Shown here in pieces: positions 8,035 through 17,302 of a DNA stretch of 38,588 nt. The DNA comes from Alkalitalea saponilacus (GTDB lineage Bacteria > Bacteroidota > Bacteroidia > Bacteroidales > Marinilabiliaceae), in NCBI RefSeq assembly GCF_900168165.1, contig NZ_FUYV01000011.1, positions 1-38,588 of the forward strand. The letters are read 5' to 3'. Position 1 is the stretch's first letter; each line of letters begins with the position of its first letter. The position numbers and the translations under genes are program-made. Below the pieces are notes generated by a model. It was not told where the DNA came from. It made no database searches and worked only from the letters and a program-made list of their open reading frames with translations.

Positions 8035-9199
8035 CGAAGTTATTTAATATTGATTTTTTTATGTTATCGAAGGACCATAATTCGATGTGCCTTTTTATAT
8101 CTATTGATAAGTAATGACTTGGAGAATTAAGTTTGGTGATTATGTATAAAATGGATTCGATTAAGGATCTTTTGCTGTCAGATCTAAAAATTTTACCTGT
8201 ATCTTTATTAACAAGATCAATCGCACATCCAACTTTATCACTGACTACTACAGGTCTTCCAGCAGCCATTGCCTCATTAACAACCAGACCCCACGTTTCT
8301 CCCGGGCCTTGAGAAGGAAGGCAGAAGATATCCCCAAGGCGATAAATGATGGGCATTACACTTTGGTTCTGAAAAGGTTGAAAAATTACAGCAGGATTTT
8401 TGCCGGCAATTGACCGTAGCTGATCTTCGAGGTGACCACTTCCTGTCAATAAAAGTTTTAGGTGAGAGAAGTCAGGCTGTTTGATTATATCTAAAAACGC
8501 ATTTAATAATAGAATAGGATTCTTTTTATCCTCAAATTTTCCGCAAAAATGAATCACTTTATCTGTTTTTTTTATTCCTAGTTTTTTTCTCCATTCTATG
8601 GCTTTCGTGTTATAATTAGGATCATAATCGTCAGAAAAACGATGGTTATCGATCGCATGAGGTGCAAAAATCAATTGCTCTTCCTTTAATCCATGCTTAA
8701 TAAAGTAGGCTTTATTGTTGGAGCCAACGTACAAAGCTTTATCAATATGCCGATAAACCCATTTTAAAAATCTTCTTCTTAGAAATGTCTTAATACCTGG
8801 CTTTTCATCCACCAATGTGCTATCACCTCTGAACCAAACAGGGACTTTATTTTTAAAATAACGCATAGCCGAAAGATGTGCATGGTAGTTCCATCCAAAA
8901 ATGAGAAGATGCGTTGCCTCCCAGTTTTGAATCTCTCTGATCAGGGAAGGACAGATTATGCCATGGAAATGATGACCTCCCGGTCGAGGTGCCTTGTTTT
9001 CAATGAAGCTGAATTCATACCCTTCCAATAGAGGAATATCCCATTCAATATTGGCCTTAAAGTCAGCATCATAATTATCTTCTTCTTTCTGGCTCCATGT
9101 GTAGAATACCTTAAGGTGGACATCCTTAGACAATAAAGCAAAAAGAGGGGCATTGTACTGCACAGGATGCGAGGCTATTATTGCTAATTTGACAATCAC
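8027..9199 (-). CDS. Glycosyltransferase, GT4-like
   Basis: This 390-residue protein begins KLAIIASHPVQYNAPLF, an N-terminal pattern I associate with a GT4 subgroup in polysaccharide loci. The donor domain has KVIHFCGKFEDKKNP (214-228), a LLTGSG strand, LPSQGPGETWG and the EX7E motif ETWGLVVNE (301-309), followed by AMAAGRPVVVSDKVG. The start is GTG at 9197-9199; no ATG lies close enough upstream to give a better start, and the conserved N-terminus supports GTG. It opens a tightly packed group, overlapping the next gene by 8 bp, after a 126-bp gap. The substrate is unknown. Confidence 0.88.
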   Translation of the reverse strand: MIVKLAIIASHPVQYNAPLFALLSKDVHLKVFYTWSQKEEDNYDADFKANIEWDIPLLEGYEFSFIENKAPRPGGHHFHGIICPSLIREIQNWEATHLLIFGWNYHAHLSAMRYFKNKVPVWFRGDSTLVDEKPGIKTFLRRRFLKWVYRHIDKALYVGSNNKAYFIKHGLKEEQLIFAPHAIDNHRFSDDYDPNYNTKAIEWRKKLGIKKTDKVIHFCGKFEDKKNPILLLNAFLDIIKQPDFSHLKLLLTGSGHLEDQLRSIAGKNPAVIFQPFQNQSVMPIIYRLGDIFCLPSQGPGETWGLVVNEAMAAGRPVVVSDKVGCAIDLVNKDTGKIFRSDSKRSLIESILYIITKLNSPSHYLSIDIKRHIELWSFDNIKKSILNNFDA

Positions 9200-9325
9200 T
9201 CTGTACTCTTTGGATTATTATTGTTTAGAAAAAGCTTCATTTATGTTCTTTTGATTTCTTAAAAAGAAATTGTCTGAATTATTCTTCAGATAATTTTCTC
9301 AACTAAACAAAGTCTTTTCTGTATT

Positions 9326-10618
9326 TTATGAAGTTTTTCCTACGTATGATTTGATTATTCTTTTAAAAAAATCAAGTTGTTTGGAAGCAACTGAATGGTC
9401 AGTATATGGTTTAAAATAGTCCTTATCTATATTGGTTTCGAATGGCAATGCGTTCATAAATTGTTCAAATTCTTTATTTATCAGACTCTGTTTATTCAAT
9501 AAATCTTTTTCATCTTTAAACGTAATAACGGAGCCGGCTTTGCAACCTTTTAATATCTTTGATACGCTGCTAAGTGCGTGAGTAACTGCAAATATTGGCT
9601 TTCTTGAGAGTATGTATGGGTAGATTTTAGAGGCTGTATATCCGGCTTCTATAGAACCTGGTAAAAGCAATGCATCGGCATCCATAAGTAATTTTATACT
9701 CTGAAAATAACCAACTCTATGCGGAGATTCAAAAGTAAATGCTTCCAATCCGGTTTCTTTTATAATTGATTTTATGCGATAGGCCGGATTTTTAGATGAG
9801 GCATAGGATGTTCCTATGAAAAATGCCTTTATTTTCTTCGAGTCTGGCTTAAGAACATATTCTTTGATGGCTTGAAGTGTTTGCTTAACGGGGATAGGCA
9901 TCCCAGGGGTGACCGCTCCCATATATACCAGAGTTACGGTGTCTTTTTCTTTTTTAAAAATGTTGTTTACTAAGTTTGATTTTTCAACAATTTCAAAATC
10001 TTTATAGGAGGCTGCAAAAGTAATTGTTGAAGAAGGTATGTTAGTTTTATATCGTTGATTCAATGTTGATGGGTATGCATCAGATACGGAAATCATTCCA
10101 TTGGCATGTGGAACAGTCCACTTTTCCAACATGCTGTCAAGAAAATGAGCTATTTTATACTTAGGAGGTCTGTTTGATTTAGGTTGTGATAGATAAAAAT
10201 CATTTCTCCAGGGATCCTGCATGTCCAATACAAAAGGAATGTTGAATTTTTGTTTCCAAATTCTGCCAAGAGTCATTACAGGGAAGGCCGTAGTACTGAA
10301 ATAGACCAGGTCAAACTTCTCTTTTCGAAGAAGACTGTCCCCGGCTTTTTTTATTTGAAACCAGGATCTGTAACCTAAATTACCCAGACCAAATTTGCGG
10401 GTAATTTTTACTGGAAATGCCGAAACCCTGATAACACGACAATCATCTGACAAACTCTCAAGCACCGGATCTATAGATGCTTCAATATATTTGGGTTTTA
10501 CTGCTATAACAGTTATGCCGCACCCAGCATTTTTAAAAAAAGGAATGCTAAGTCGGACGCGGTGCATATCCGGCGTATTTACAGGGGGGTAGTTAGGTGA
10601 TATAATGAGTATTTTCAT
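9326..10618 (-). CDS. Glycosyltransferase family 4-like protein lacking a clear EX7E motif
   Basis: The protein has 430 residues counted from the ATG at 10618, chosen because MKILIISPNYPP is a standard GT4 beginning; a start ten codons upstream is possible. The N-terminal domain has PFVLDMQDPW, typical of GT4 enzymes related to WbuB-like transferases, and the SVSDAY segment. In the C-terminal domain the usual second-glutamate motif is replaced: DALLLPGSIEAGYTASKIYPYILSRKP retains one glutamate and has lysine/tyrosine where the second is expected. Some GT4 relatives share this variant. The predicted role is glycosyl transfer to a lipid-linked glycan. It stands with gaps of 101 and 126 bp to its neighbours. 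Confidence 0.82.
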   Translation of the reverse strand: MKILIISPNYPPVNTPDMHRVRLSIPFFKNAGCGITVIAVKPKYIEASIDPVLESLSDDCRVIRVSAFPVKITRKFGLGNLGYRSWFQIKKAGDSLLRKEKFDLVYFSTTAFPVMTLGRIWKQKFNIPFVLDMQDPWRNDFYLSQPKSNRPPKYKIAHFLDSMLEKWTVPHANGMISVSDAYPSTLNQRYKTNIPSSTITFAASYKDFEIVEKSNLVNNIFKKEKDTVTLVYMGAVTPGMPIPVKQTLQAIKEYVLKPDSKKIKAFFIGTSYASSKNPAYRIKSIIKETGLEAFTFESPHRVGYFQSIKLLMDADALLLPGSIEAGYTASKIYPYILSRKPIFAVTHALSSVSKILKGCKAGSVITFKDEKDLLNKQSLINKEFEQFMNALPFETNIDKDYFKPYTDHSVASKQLDFFKRIIKSYVGKTS

Positions 10619-10719
10619 TCTTAATGTGCATATTGATTGCCCATACAATCATTCAAAATGTTAATGCTATTAATTTGAATAAGCAGCTATATATTGATAC
10701 ATTCATATACCACTTATTA

Positions 10720-11355
10720 TTACTTTTTACATTCCAATGCTAATGCATTGTTAAATCTTTCTTTGTTCTCAACCAGCTTAAACATTTCATCTTCGCAATC
10801 ATTAAAAGAACAAAGCCGAATATCTAAAAAGCCTATTTTTCTTAATTCTTCAGATAAGGACATATAATCCCACATCCATAAATGTTTTGAGTTTCCGTAT
10901 AGGTAGCTAAGCAGGCTTTTAATGCCACGTTGACGAGATGCTTCTCCCAAGGAAGTTGATAACATGAAATCAATGCTGCTATCACCTTTTCCGGACTCTA
11001 AATTTATGAGATAGGACTTTGCTGCATATTGAAGATCTGGTAGAACACATCTGAATATCCCTCCCGGCTTTAAAATTTTGTAAGTATTTTTAAGTGCAAC
11101 TCTTAGATCGTTTAGCGACAGATGTTCTAACGTATGTGAACAATATATTCCATCGCATTTGTCATCTTGAACAGGTAATCCTGCAACAATATTCCCATAT
11201 TTAACATTTAATGGAAATTTTGTTTCCATCATTCTTCGCAAGAGATTTCCAACTAAAGGTAACCGTTGAAGTCTCAAAGTGGGTGAGATATCATAGTTCA
11301 TCCATTCTATGGGAGCAGAAAGGCCACAACCATATTGTACATAGACTTTTTCCAT
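10720..11355 (-). CDS. Class I SAM-dependent methyltransferase
   Basis: The protein has 211 residues. A shortened motif I (VQYGCG, 6-11) is followed by the acidic end of strand 2 (NYDIS), DGIYCSHTLEHL (about 69-80) as motif II/post-I, and ILKPGGIFRCVLPDL (93-107) as motif III. This set matches the Methyltransf_11 group often found in glycan loci, where members methylate sugars or modify lipid-linked intermediates. It lies between two glycosyltransferases on the same strand, with gaps of 89 and 101 bp. O-methylation of the surface glycan is an inference from position; the substrate is not visible in the sequence. Confidence 0.82.
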   Translation of the reverse strand: MEKVYVQYGCGLSAPIEWMNYDISPTLRLQRLPLVGNLLRRMMETKFPLNVKYGNIVAGLPVQDDKCDGIYCSHTLEHLSLNDLRVALKNTYKILKPGGIFRCVLPDLQYAAKSYLINLESGKGDSSIDFMLSTSLGEASRQRGIKSLLSYLYGNSKHLWMWDYMSLSEELRKIGFLDIRLCSFNDCEDEMFKLVENKERFNNALALECKK

Positions 11356-11444
11356 TTTTCCTTTTTGATAATCAATTCTTAAGATTGATTAGATTTTATT
11401 TGGTATTTCACAGCGTCTAAAATAGCATAATTTTATTAGAGAAA

Positions 11445-12791
11445 TCAGGTTGATAGTATTGTTTGCCAGATTTGCTTCAATTTTTCGGATTCCTTCTCCC
11501 ATGACAACTCTCTTCCTTGCTTAAATCTATTACTACGGGTATTAATTAATTCTTCCTTTTGGCTCAGTAGATTATCAAGAATTTTAGCAATTTCCACAGG
11601 CCTTTGTCCGCAAATGATCCCTCTGTCGGAGTCCTCTTCCATAAATTGCTTTTGTGCAGGGGTGTCAGTAGCCAAAAGATATAATCCTGCCTGGGCATAT
11701 GCAATGATTTTATTGGTGAGACATAACCCGCGGTTAAGATCTGTGTTATCCAGTTCCAGTGCCATACCGATATCATAATTGGCCAGTTCCGCATGGAGTT
11801 GGGATTGCGCCATGGGAGGGAGGATTGTTAAAATTTTGGATACTCCTATTGCAATGCTTTGTAAAGGGGAATCAGATGCTTTTTCTGTTTCTTTTGGCTT
11901 ATCAGATTTTTCAATATCATTCAATGATTTTAAAAATGGCACGATGATTTCCTGTTCAAATGATGGATCCAAATTGCCAATAAGGGTGACATGAATTTCT
12001 GGTTTTTCTTTTACAGGCATGATCTCTTCTGATTGATAAATTTTGAGTAGTGCTGCAAACAGTTGTTCCAGTCCACGGCCAAAAGAGATGGTCTGGCTGA
12101 ACCAAACCAGTTTTAATATCTTATCTTCTCTATTTAAGGGTGGAATGAACTCATCAGATGGAAAGCTGTTTAAAATGACACTGTGATTGGGATGCCCTCC
12201 AATGAGAGCCAGTGTGTACTCCTCTATCAGAGGACTCGCACTTGTAAGCGCCTTGGACTGTGGTAAACAGTTTTTTAGCATTCTTTCGCATACAGGAATG
12301 TAATGAGAACCTCCGTTAGGCACATCTATGCCCGGATCATAATCTTCTATGTCGTAGATGAAAGGAGTTTTCCATTTTTTTGAAAGTGCATAAGCAGGAT
12401 AAAGCGCTCCGGGATTATGAGCAATGATGAGGTCTGTATTTCTGCAAATATGATTGCCTTTTGTCAAAAGCATTATGGATCTTCTGGTTTGAGCCAAAGC
12501 TGTTAGCCAGATGCTCTGTTTTAAAATGGGCCAGAACATACGTGCTTTTTTTTCTAATACTGCCCAAAAAAGCCATTTTAAATATTTGCTACGTGTAACA
12601 TCCAACTGAATAAATTGAATATGAGTTCTGTTACTCATCATTTCTTCGTTGATGGCATCGCTCCAGTTTCCTAGCTTAAAAAGTAAAACGGTGATTTTGT
12701 TCGCTTTTGAAAAGAGATCTATCTCCTTCACCAGACGAGGGTTGGATGCCAGATTGGCGGTGGTGAGAAATAGTAGTTGCTTTCCGGTCAT
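11445..12791 (-). CDS. Glycosyltransferase-like protein (GT4-type)
   Basis: The protein has 448 residues. The N-terminus LLFLTTANLASNPRLVKEI, the central FIYDIEDYDPG and the C-terminal IIAYAQAGLYLLATDTPAQ (about 367-385) match a group of GT4-type transferases found in Bacteroidota polysaccharide clusters. A classical EX7E motif is not obvious. Its ATG overlaps the stop of the broken GT2 gene in a TAATG arrangement (12789-12793), so translation was once coupled to that gene. Composition is about 43-53 % GC in places, richer than genes further downstream. The function is inferred from fold and context. Confidence 0.75.
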   Translation of the reverse strand: MTGKQLLFLTTANLASNPRLVKEIDLFSKANKITVLLFKLGNWSDAINEEMMSNRTHIQFIQLDVTRSKYLKWLFWAVLEKKARMFWPILKQSIWLTALAQTRRSIMLLTKGNHICRNTDLIIAHNPGALYPAYALSKKWKTPFIYDIEDYDPGIDVPNGGSHYIPVCERMLKNCLPQSKALTSASPLIEEYTLALIGGHPNHSVILNSFPSDEFIPPLNREDKILKLVWFSQTISFGRGLEQLFAALLKIYQSEEIMPVKEKPEIHVTLIGNLDPSFEQEIIVPFLKSLNDIEKSDKPKETEKASDSPLQSIAIGVSKILTILPPMAQSQLHAELANYDIGMALELDNTDLNRGLCLTNKIIAYAQAGLYLLATDTPAQKQFMEEDSDRGIICGQRPVEIAKILDNLLSQKEELINTRSNRFKQGRELSWEKESEKLKQIWQTILST

Positions 12792-13316
12792 TATTGAATT
12801 ATTTTTCTGGAGAAAAGCCTGGTCATTATTTTATTTTTGTGGCCATACCATGATACCCATTTAGCAAAGCGCCAACCTAATAAAATTTTAGTAATTTCAA
12901 TCATTTTCCCACCTAAAATTGGAGTATAATCAGAACCTCCCAATTCTTTACATCTTTTTAGTGCCTAGTTCTATGGCTTTCAGGTTGCTTATAAGATGTT
13001 CCTTTTTAAGTTGTGATGCAATATTGTTTCCAGACACGTGTTTGCGATAATAGCATTTTACATTCGGTACATATTTAATGCCTTTCCTACTTAATCCAAT
13101 TCTCGCAAAAAACTCTCCATCCTGATCTTTGAGTAGCGATTCATCCCAATCACCATTTTTCTCAATTAATCTTCTTGGAGTTAACCATGCACTTGTTTTA
13201 ATATAATTGGTTTGTCCGTTACTGCCCCATAAATTGATGAAGAGATCCTCGTGTTTATTTTTTTGAGAATAGTTGGGTTTATTTTTTTTCGGGCAATTTG
13301 TGTTATTCTCGTTCAA
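12791..13316 (-). pseudogene. Broken GT2 glycosyltransferase (C-terminal remnants)
   Basis: Two pieces of one GT2 protein remain. The first (13316-12948) encodes KTSAWLTPRRLIEKNGDWDE, then DGEFFARI and CYYRKHVSGN. The second, in another frame (12947-12791), encodes KELGG, then GWRFAKW and a basic tail. Both align in order with residues of about 140-235 and 290-320 of the intact GT2 gene at 19929-20900 (IEKSGGWNE, FYRSGNTNS, IKELGG, GWKIAKH). The catalytic N-terminal domain is absent and about 40 residues are missing between the pieces, with a frameshift. There is no ATG: the frame opens at TTG inside the end of the CotH gene. Function is lost. Confidence 0.85.
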
Positions 13317-16248
13317 AAATTGCTGTAAAGTTGATATTGTCCGTCAAGGTGAAAGAAATAGATGGTTTTATGTAACCAGTTTCGACCCATTTAACGAACT
13401 TGTAGCCCGGTTTGGGATTGGCTGTGATGGTTACCGGCATAGAATGGAAATAGATGCCCGACCAGGGATAGGGGGTTTCTGATACTCCTGGAGTTGAAGG
13501 TTGTATATCTATTGTGTTTAAGGTGATGTAACCATTTTGGTGATTGTTAATGTCAAGCGTTACGAGTACCTCTCTTTCTAGTTCAAAAAAATCCTTTAAA
13601 TGTTGTCTCTGAAAGGCGGGACGTTGGGTGGCAAACACTTTCATATGATCGACGTTGGCGAACCAATCGTCCATGCTTTTGGGGGAACTCCAGCGATGAA
13701 TATGGGCAGGTATTTCAGGTTTAAGAACGGATTTCATATCATCAATCATATCTATTATTCTATCTTGAAGGAAGTAGGTGTTTAGAAGGTCAGACATTCT
13801 GTTGATGAATTGTATTTTAAAATTTTCATTTTTGAGTAGCTCTCTTAGCAGAAATATAGACCATTCAGGGTTAGGCCAGCCTTTGCTATTGGGATTGGTT
13901 GCGATATTAAGTGTGTTAGTTGAATAATCGATGAAGCCAAAATCCGTATCAAATAACATCCAACGCCATCTACCATCATTAAATGCTAGTTCATCAGCAC
14001 AATCAGTGGTCTTATTTTTTCTCCAGTAATCAATATTTCCACCTGGCCAATCTTTATTATTAATGAAGATATTGGTGATGAAATAATCAATAAAGCTATC
14101 CATATCCATCATGCATTGTACATATTCGAAATTAATTTTATCGGATATTTGATTATTCTTTATGAAATCAATCATTGATTTATAGTGAATATTTGTACCT
14201 TCTTTTATTATAGCATTTGCTGTTAAATACTCAATACTATCTGGATCTATTTCGTATTTATTTGTAATATAATACCTATCATACCTTTCCCGGAGGTTTA
14301 GGAGACCCCAGTATTCTCCATTTATAAATACAATTCCAGGCTGATAAGCCTGAGTTGAAAAGTTTAATCCATTTGCAAGGTTTTGTATGAATGGATCTTT
14401 AAAATAAGTATACAGGAAATCATTTCCAGAATTCCTTAAAATAAATCTCTCAAAATCAATGTCATTTATTTCAGGGAAATTCAAAGTTGAAGATTCATTT
14501 GTATTACTACTAGTATATAACCTTAAAGATTTGCTTGGTAAAGTACGTGAAAACCCACCATGAATCCTTATCAGGACTTCTCTATTTATGGTAGTATAAC
14601 TTTTAATTATAGGGTAATATTCAATATTGAGAGTTCTTTCCCAACTGCTCCCTCTTCTTTGATAATTTCCACGATTTACTGCGATATTTGGCAATAAACT
14701 ATTTGTGTTTTTTTTTCTCCATTTACTATAATCTACCCCGGCAACATAAATTCCGTATTTATAATCAAATAATTGATCTTCCTGTATGGCCAATGATATG
14801 ATAGGTAAAGTATATGGATTTTCCCCAACGAAATAGGTATTGGTAGATATCTGGCTGGGGATATTTCCGTTTTTAAAAGCGATGGCACGCACAACGGTAC
14901 CTTTGTGAACCGGAGAGGACGGGAAATAACCGGGAAATCTGGCAGGATCTCTGTGGAATGTGGTGGAAATTTGTGTTAATTTATCCGGTTCTGGTGAACG
15001 GTCAACTATTTTGATTGGCTGATTATACAGTTGAGTTTGGTATGTGTTTGACAATAATTCTCCCGGTTTTTGCCAGGCATGCCATTGGTATTGATTTTGA
15101 TACAGATAGGTAGTGCCGTTAATATTTGCAGTATCAGGTATGGAGCCGTCCAATGTATAGTAGATGGTTACTTCGGGATCGGGATGAGAGAGAACCAGAT
15201 CAAAGCTTTCGGGGTGAAAACCTCCCCGGTGTGAGAATTTTGGTGGTTCAATGGAACTGACGGTGGCTGGTAAAACCCCTCTTTTGGCATGGAATATTCT
15301 GTTCCAGTATGGCCTTATGGGGCCGTAAGGATCAAAATCTGTTTCGGGAAAGGCATTGTCCCTGATGTCCACTTCTGCCATTCGGTTGTTTTCCCAATCG
15401 TCCTGCAAAGCTCCCTGTGCCATCAGTTTTGCCAAGACCTCTGTATCGTAAATGTTGCAGTTGCGGAGATTCAATCGTATGAGTCGCGTAAGGTTTTCCA
15501 GATATCGGATGTCTGAACCTATAGGAACGTTTCTGAGTATTAGAGTTTCAATATTCGTTAAATGAGCAATTGGTGCAAGACTTTTAACGGAGTCGTTGGA
15601 ATGAAGGTTTAAATAGATCAAGGCATGAAGACTGGACAACGGTAAAATGCAAGACAGCTTGTTTTCCCTAAGGTTAAGGTGCCTGAGGTTTCGGAGGCGT
15701 GCCAATGGTGTCAGGTCATCAACCAGATGGCCGCGCAGCTCCAACCTTTCAAGGGCTGTAAGATGGCCAATTAATGAAATGTCTGTAATTCGTGGGTTAT
15801 CCGGTTCAAGGTGTTGCGGAAAGTTGTTGATTTGCAATCTGCGCAGTGGAAGAGATATAAGTTCATTAAAACCTGCTTCATAAAGGCATCCTATGGTGTT
15901 ATTGGAAAGATTTAATCTGGTTAGCATTTTCAGTTCGCCCAAAGGGGCAACATCCGAAATATGATTGTTCTCGATATTTAAAGAGGTTAATCTTCTGAGA
16001 CGCTGAATTCCATCAAGTGATTTAAGATTACTGTTTGATGCATCGAGATGGATGATTGATAGGATGTCTGTTCTATAAAGATACCCAGATGGTTTATTAA
16101 TTTTTTTACGGATAATCTTTACAAGTTCCGGATTGTCCAGATCAATGACCGGGTTGTAATTGGCTGCAACCAGCAAAAGAGCTCCCAGAGTCAGAGTGCA
16201 TATGATAAATGCCAGAAATTTTTTGATGGTAAATGGTTTTTCCTGCAT
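13303..16248 (-). CDS. CotH kinase family envelope protein with LRR, chitobiase-like and InlB B-repeat domains
   Basis: This 981-residue protein has an N-terminal signal or anchor (hydrophobic 11-29). Leucine-rich repeats follow (about 60-300, e.g. LTRLNLSNNTI, LRHLNLRENKL), then a chitobiase-C-like segment with IYYTLDGSIPD (362-372). The CotH kinase domain spans about 480-890, with RIHGGFSRTLPSKSLRLY (561-578), FINGEYWGLLNLRERYD (641-657), NKDWPGGNIDYWR (731-743) and WRWMLFDTDFGF (761-772). The end (about 895-981) is an InlB-type B repeat (ITANPKPGYKFVKW). CotH proteins are atypical kinases; D733, D767 and D769 are the likely metal or catalytic acids. It should act outside the cytoplasm. No lipobox or type IX sorting tail is visible. 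The kinase core is far more AT-rich than the rest of the gene. Confidence 0.88.
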   Translation of the reverse strand: MQEKPFTIKKFLAFIICTLTLGALLLVAANYNPVIDLDNPELVKIIRKKINKPSGYLYRTDILSIIHLDASNSNLKSLDGIQRLRRLTSLNIENNHISDVAPLGELKMLTRLNLSNNTIGCLYEAGFNELISLPLRRLQINNFPQHLEPDNPRITDISLIGHLTALERLELRGHLVDDLTPLARLRNLRHLNLRENKLSCILPLSSLHALIYLNLHSNDSVKSLAPIAHLTNIETLILRNVPIGSDIRYLENLTRLIRLNLRNCNIYDTEVLAKLMAQGALQDDWENNRMAEVDIRDNAFPETDFDPYGPIRPYWNRIFHAKRGVLPATVSSIEPPKFSHRGGFHPESFDLVLSHPDPEVTIYYTLDGSIPDTANINGTTYLYQNQYQWHAWQKPGELLSNTYQTQLYNQPIKIVDRSPEPDKLTQISTTFHRDPARFPGYFPSSPVHKGTVVRAIAFKNGNIPSQISTNTYFVGENPYTLPIISLAIQEDQLFDYKYGIYVAGVDYSKWRKKNTNSLLPNIAVNRGNYQRRGSSWERTLNIEYYPIIKSYTTINREVLIRIHGGFSRTLPSKSLRLYTSSNTNESSTLNFPEINDIDFERFILRNSGNDFLYTYFKDPFIQNLANGLNFSTQAYQPGIVFINGEYWGLLNLRERYDRYYITNKYEIDPDSIEYLTANAIIKEGTNIHYKSMIDFIKNNQISDKINFEYVQCMMDMDSFIDYFITNIFINNKDWPGGNIDYWRKNKTTDCADELAFNDGRWRWMLFDTDFGFIDYSTNTLNIATNPNSKGWPNPEWSIFLLRELLKNENFKIQFINRMSDLLNTYFLQDRIIDMIDDMKSVLKPEIPAHIHRWSSPKSMDDWFANVDHMKVFATQRPAFQRQHLKDFFELEREVLVTLDINNHQNGYITLNTIDIQPSTPGVSETPYPWSGIYFHSMPVTITANPKPGYKFVKWVETGYIKPSISFTLTDNINFTAIFERE

Positions 16249-16525
16249 AAAGGAATATGAGTTTTTTGTTTTTCCCCCGGCTCTGTTCTCAGGAGGTTTC
16301 GCCCCCTGGGCTCCGGGGGGGGGAGCACTGCTTCGCAGTATGAAATTATTTATGTGTTAGATGCGTGTTTGTGGGTTCTCTTTTTAAGGGTTGAAGGGTA
16401 ATAGGGTGACAGGGTTGAAGGGTTTATGGTTTATAGTTGATGAAAGTTGGTTACTTTTCTTTATGCTTTTCCCCTAGGGAGAGGTTTAAGGGGGGGCGTA
16501 TTTGAAAAGTTGGTTGATTTATTTT
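16249..16525. other. Non-coding stretch with G-rich repeat fragments
   Basis: It contains a GTTTCGCCCCCTGGG element (16290-16310) related to left-flank repeats, and short AGGGTTGAAGGGT duplications at about 16395-16425. A segment at about 16480-16517 is repeated at 17345-17380. No gene or clear CotH promoter is visible. Confidence 0.65.
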
Positions 16526-16734
16526 TGTTTTCCCCCCGACCCCCTTGAGGGGCTGAATTTCAAGTTGCTTGCGTATTTATAAATTAGTTGCTTTCCACTA
16601 AGTTTTCCCATAATGGTGTGAACTGCTATGCCTCAGGGAATTCTGTATGTATTGGAAGCGCGCTTGCCGGTTCTCCCCTTAAGGGGAGTCAGTGGGGAAG
16701 CGCGTAGGGTTTTGAGTTGAATTCTTTCCTTCAT
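16526..16734. repeat. About 210-bp repeat unit, copy A
   Basis: It runs from a CCCCCCGACCCCCTTGAGG core through TATTTATAAATTAGTTGC and a perfect 16-bp palindrome CTCCCCTTAAGGGGAG (16673-16688) to AAGCGCGTAGGGTTTT. It is followed head to tail by copy B and again by copy C at 17550. Confidence 0.9.
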
Positions 16735-16918
16735 GTTTTCCCCCTGTCCCCCTGAAGGGGGTGAATTTCAAGTTGTTTACGTATTTATAAATTAGTTGCT
16801 TTCCACTAAGTTTTCCCATAATGGTGTGTACTGCTTTACAGCACGGAATTCTGTATGTATTGAATGCACATTAGCCGGTTCTCCCGCTTTGCGGGATTGC
16901 GGGGAAGCGCGTAGGGTT
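16735..16918. repeat. About 190-bp repeat unit, copy B
   Basis: A diverged tandem copy of 16526-16734; the palindrome is replaced by CTCCCGCTTTGCGGGA. Its end (GCGCGTAGGGTTTTATAATT) coincides with the stop codon of the DUF559 gene at 16919. Confidence 0.88.
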
Positions 16919-17302
16919 TTATAATTGTTCCTCTATTATTCCGATAACCTTATTTATATTATTTAAAACTTCCTCGTTGGTGAATCTGATCACACTAATT
17001 CCTAGTTTTTCAAATTCAGCAGTTCTGTTAATATCGTGTTCTTTTTGGACAGTGGAATTATGGTATTTACCATCCAACTCAATCACGAGCTTAACTTGAT
17101 GACAGTAAAAATCTGCTATAAATATGGCAATTGGATGTTGTCGTCTGAACTTAAGCCCTTTAATCTGATTTTTATTAATGTGTTGCCATAAATGTTTTTC
17201 AGATGGTGTCATTCTCGATCTTAAGTTTTTAGCACGTGCAATGATTTCGTTGCTTGCACCGTAATATAAGTTGTCGAGGTATGAAATTGAGTTTTGGGAC
17301 AT
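16919..17302 (-). CDS. DUF559 domain endonuclease-like protein
   Basis: This 127-residue protein has the DUF559 signature: NLRSRMTPSEKHLWQHI (27-43), GLKFRRQHPIAIFIADFYC (49-67), KLVIELDGKYH (71-81), then a C-terminal GISVIRFTNEEVLNNI (about 100-115). The D/E-x-E-x-D arrangement (D65, E75, D77) with downstream H81 matches the PD-(D/E)XK-like fold related to Vsr mismatch endonucleases. The biological role of stand-alone DUF559 proteins is not known to me. It is a solitary gene placed between two copies of the 210-bp repeat, one ending exactly at its stop codon, which suggests it arrived as a repeat-bounded insert into the CotH-VTC interval. Confidence 0.85.
   Translation of the reverse strand: MSQNSISYLDNLYYGASNEIIARAKNLRSRMTPSEKHLWQHINKNQIKGLKFRRQHPIAIFIADFYCHQVKLVIELDGKYHNSTVQKEHDINRTAEFEKLGISVIRFTNEEVLNNINKVIGIIEEQL

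Noticed and set aside
12948-13316. Small independent gene of 122 codons
   Set aside because: It starts at TTG inside the CotH end and matches only the middle to C-terminal part of GT2 enzymes; treated as a pseudogene.
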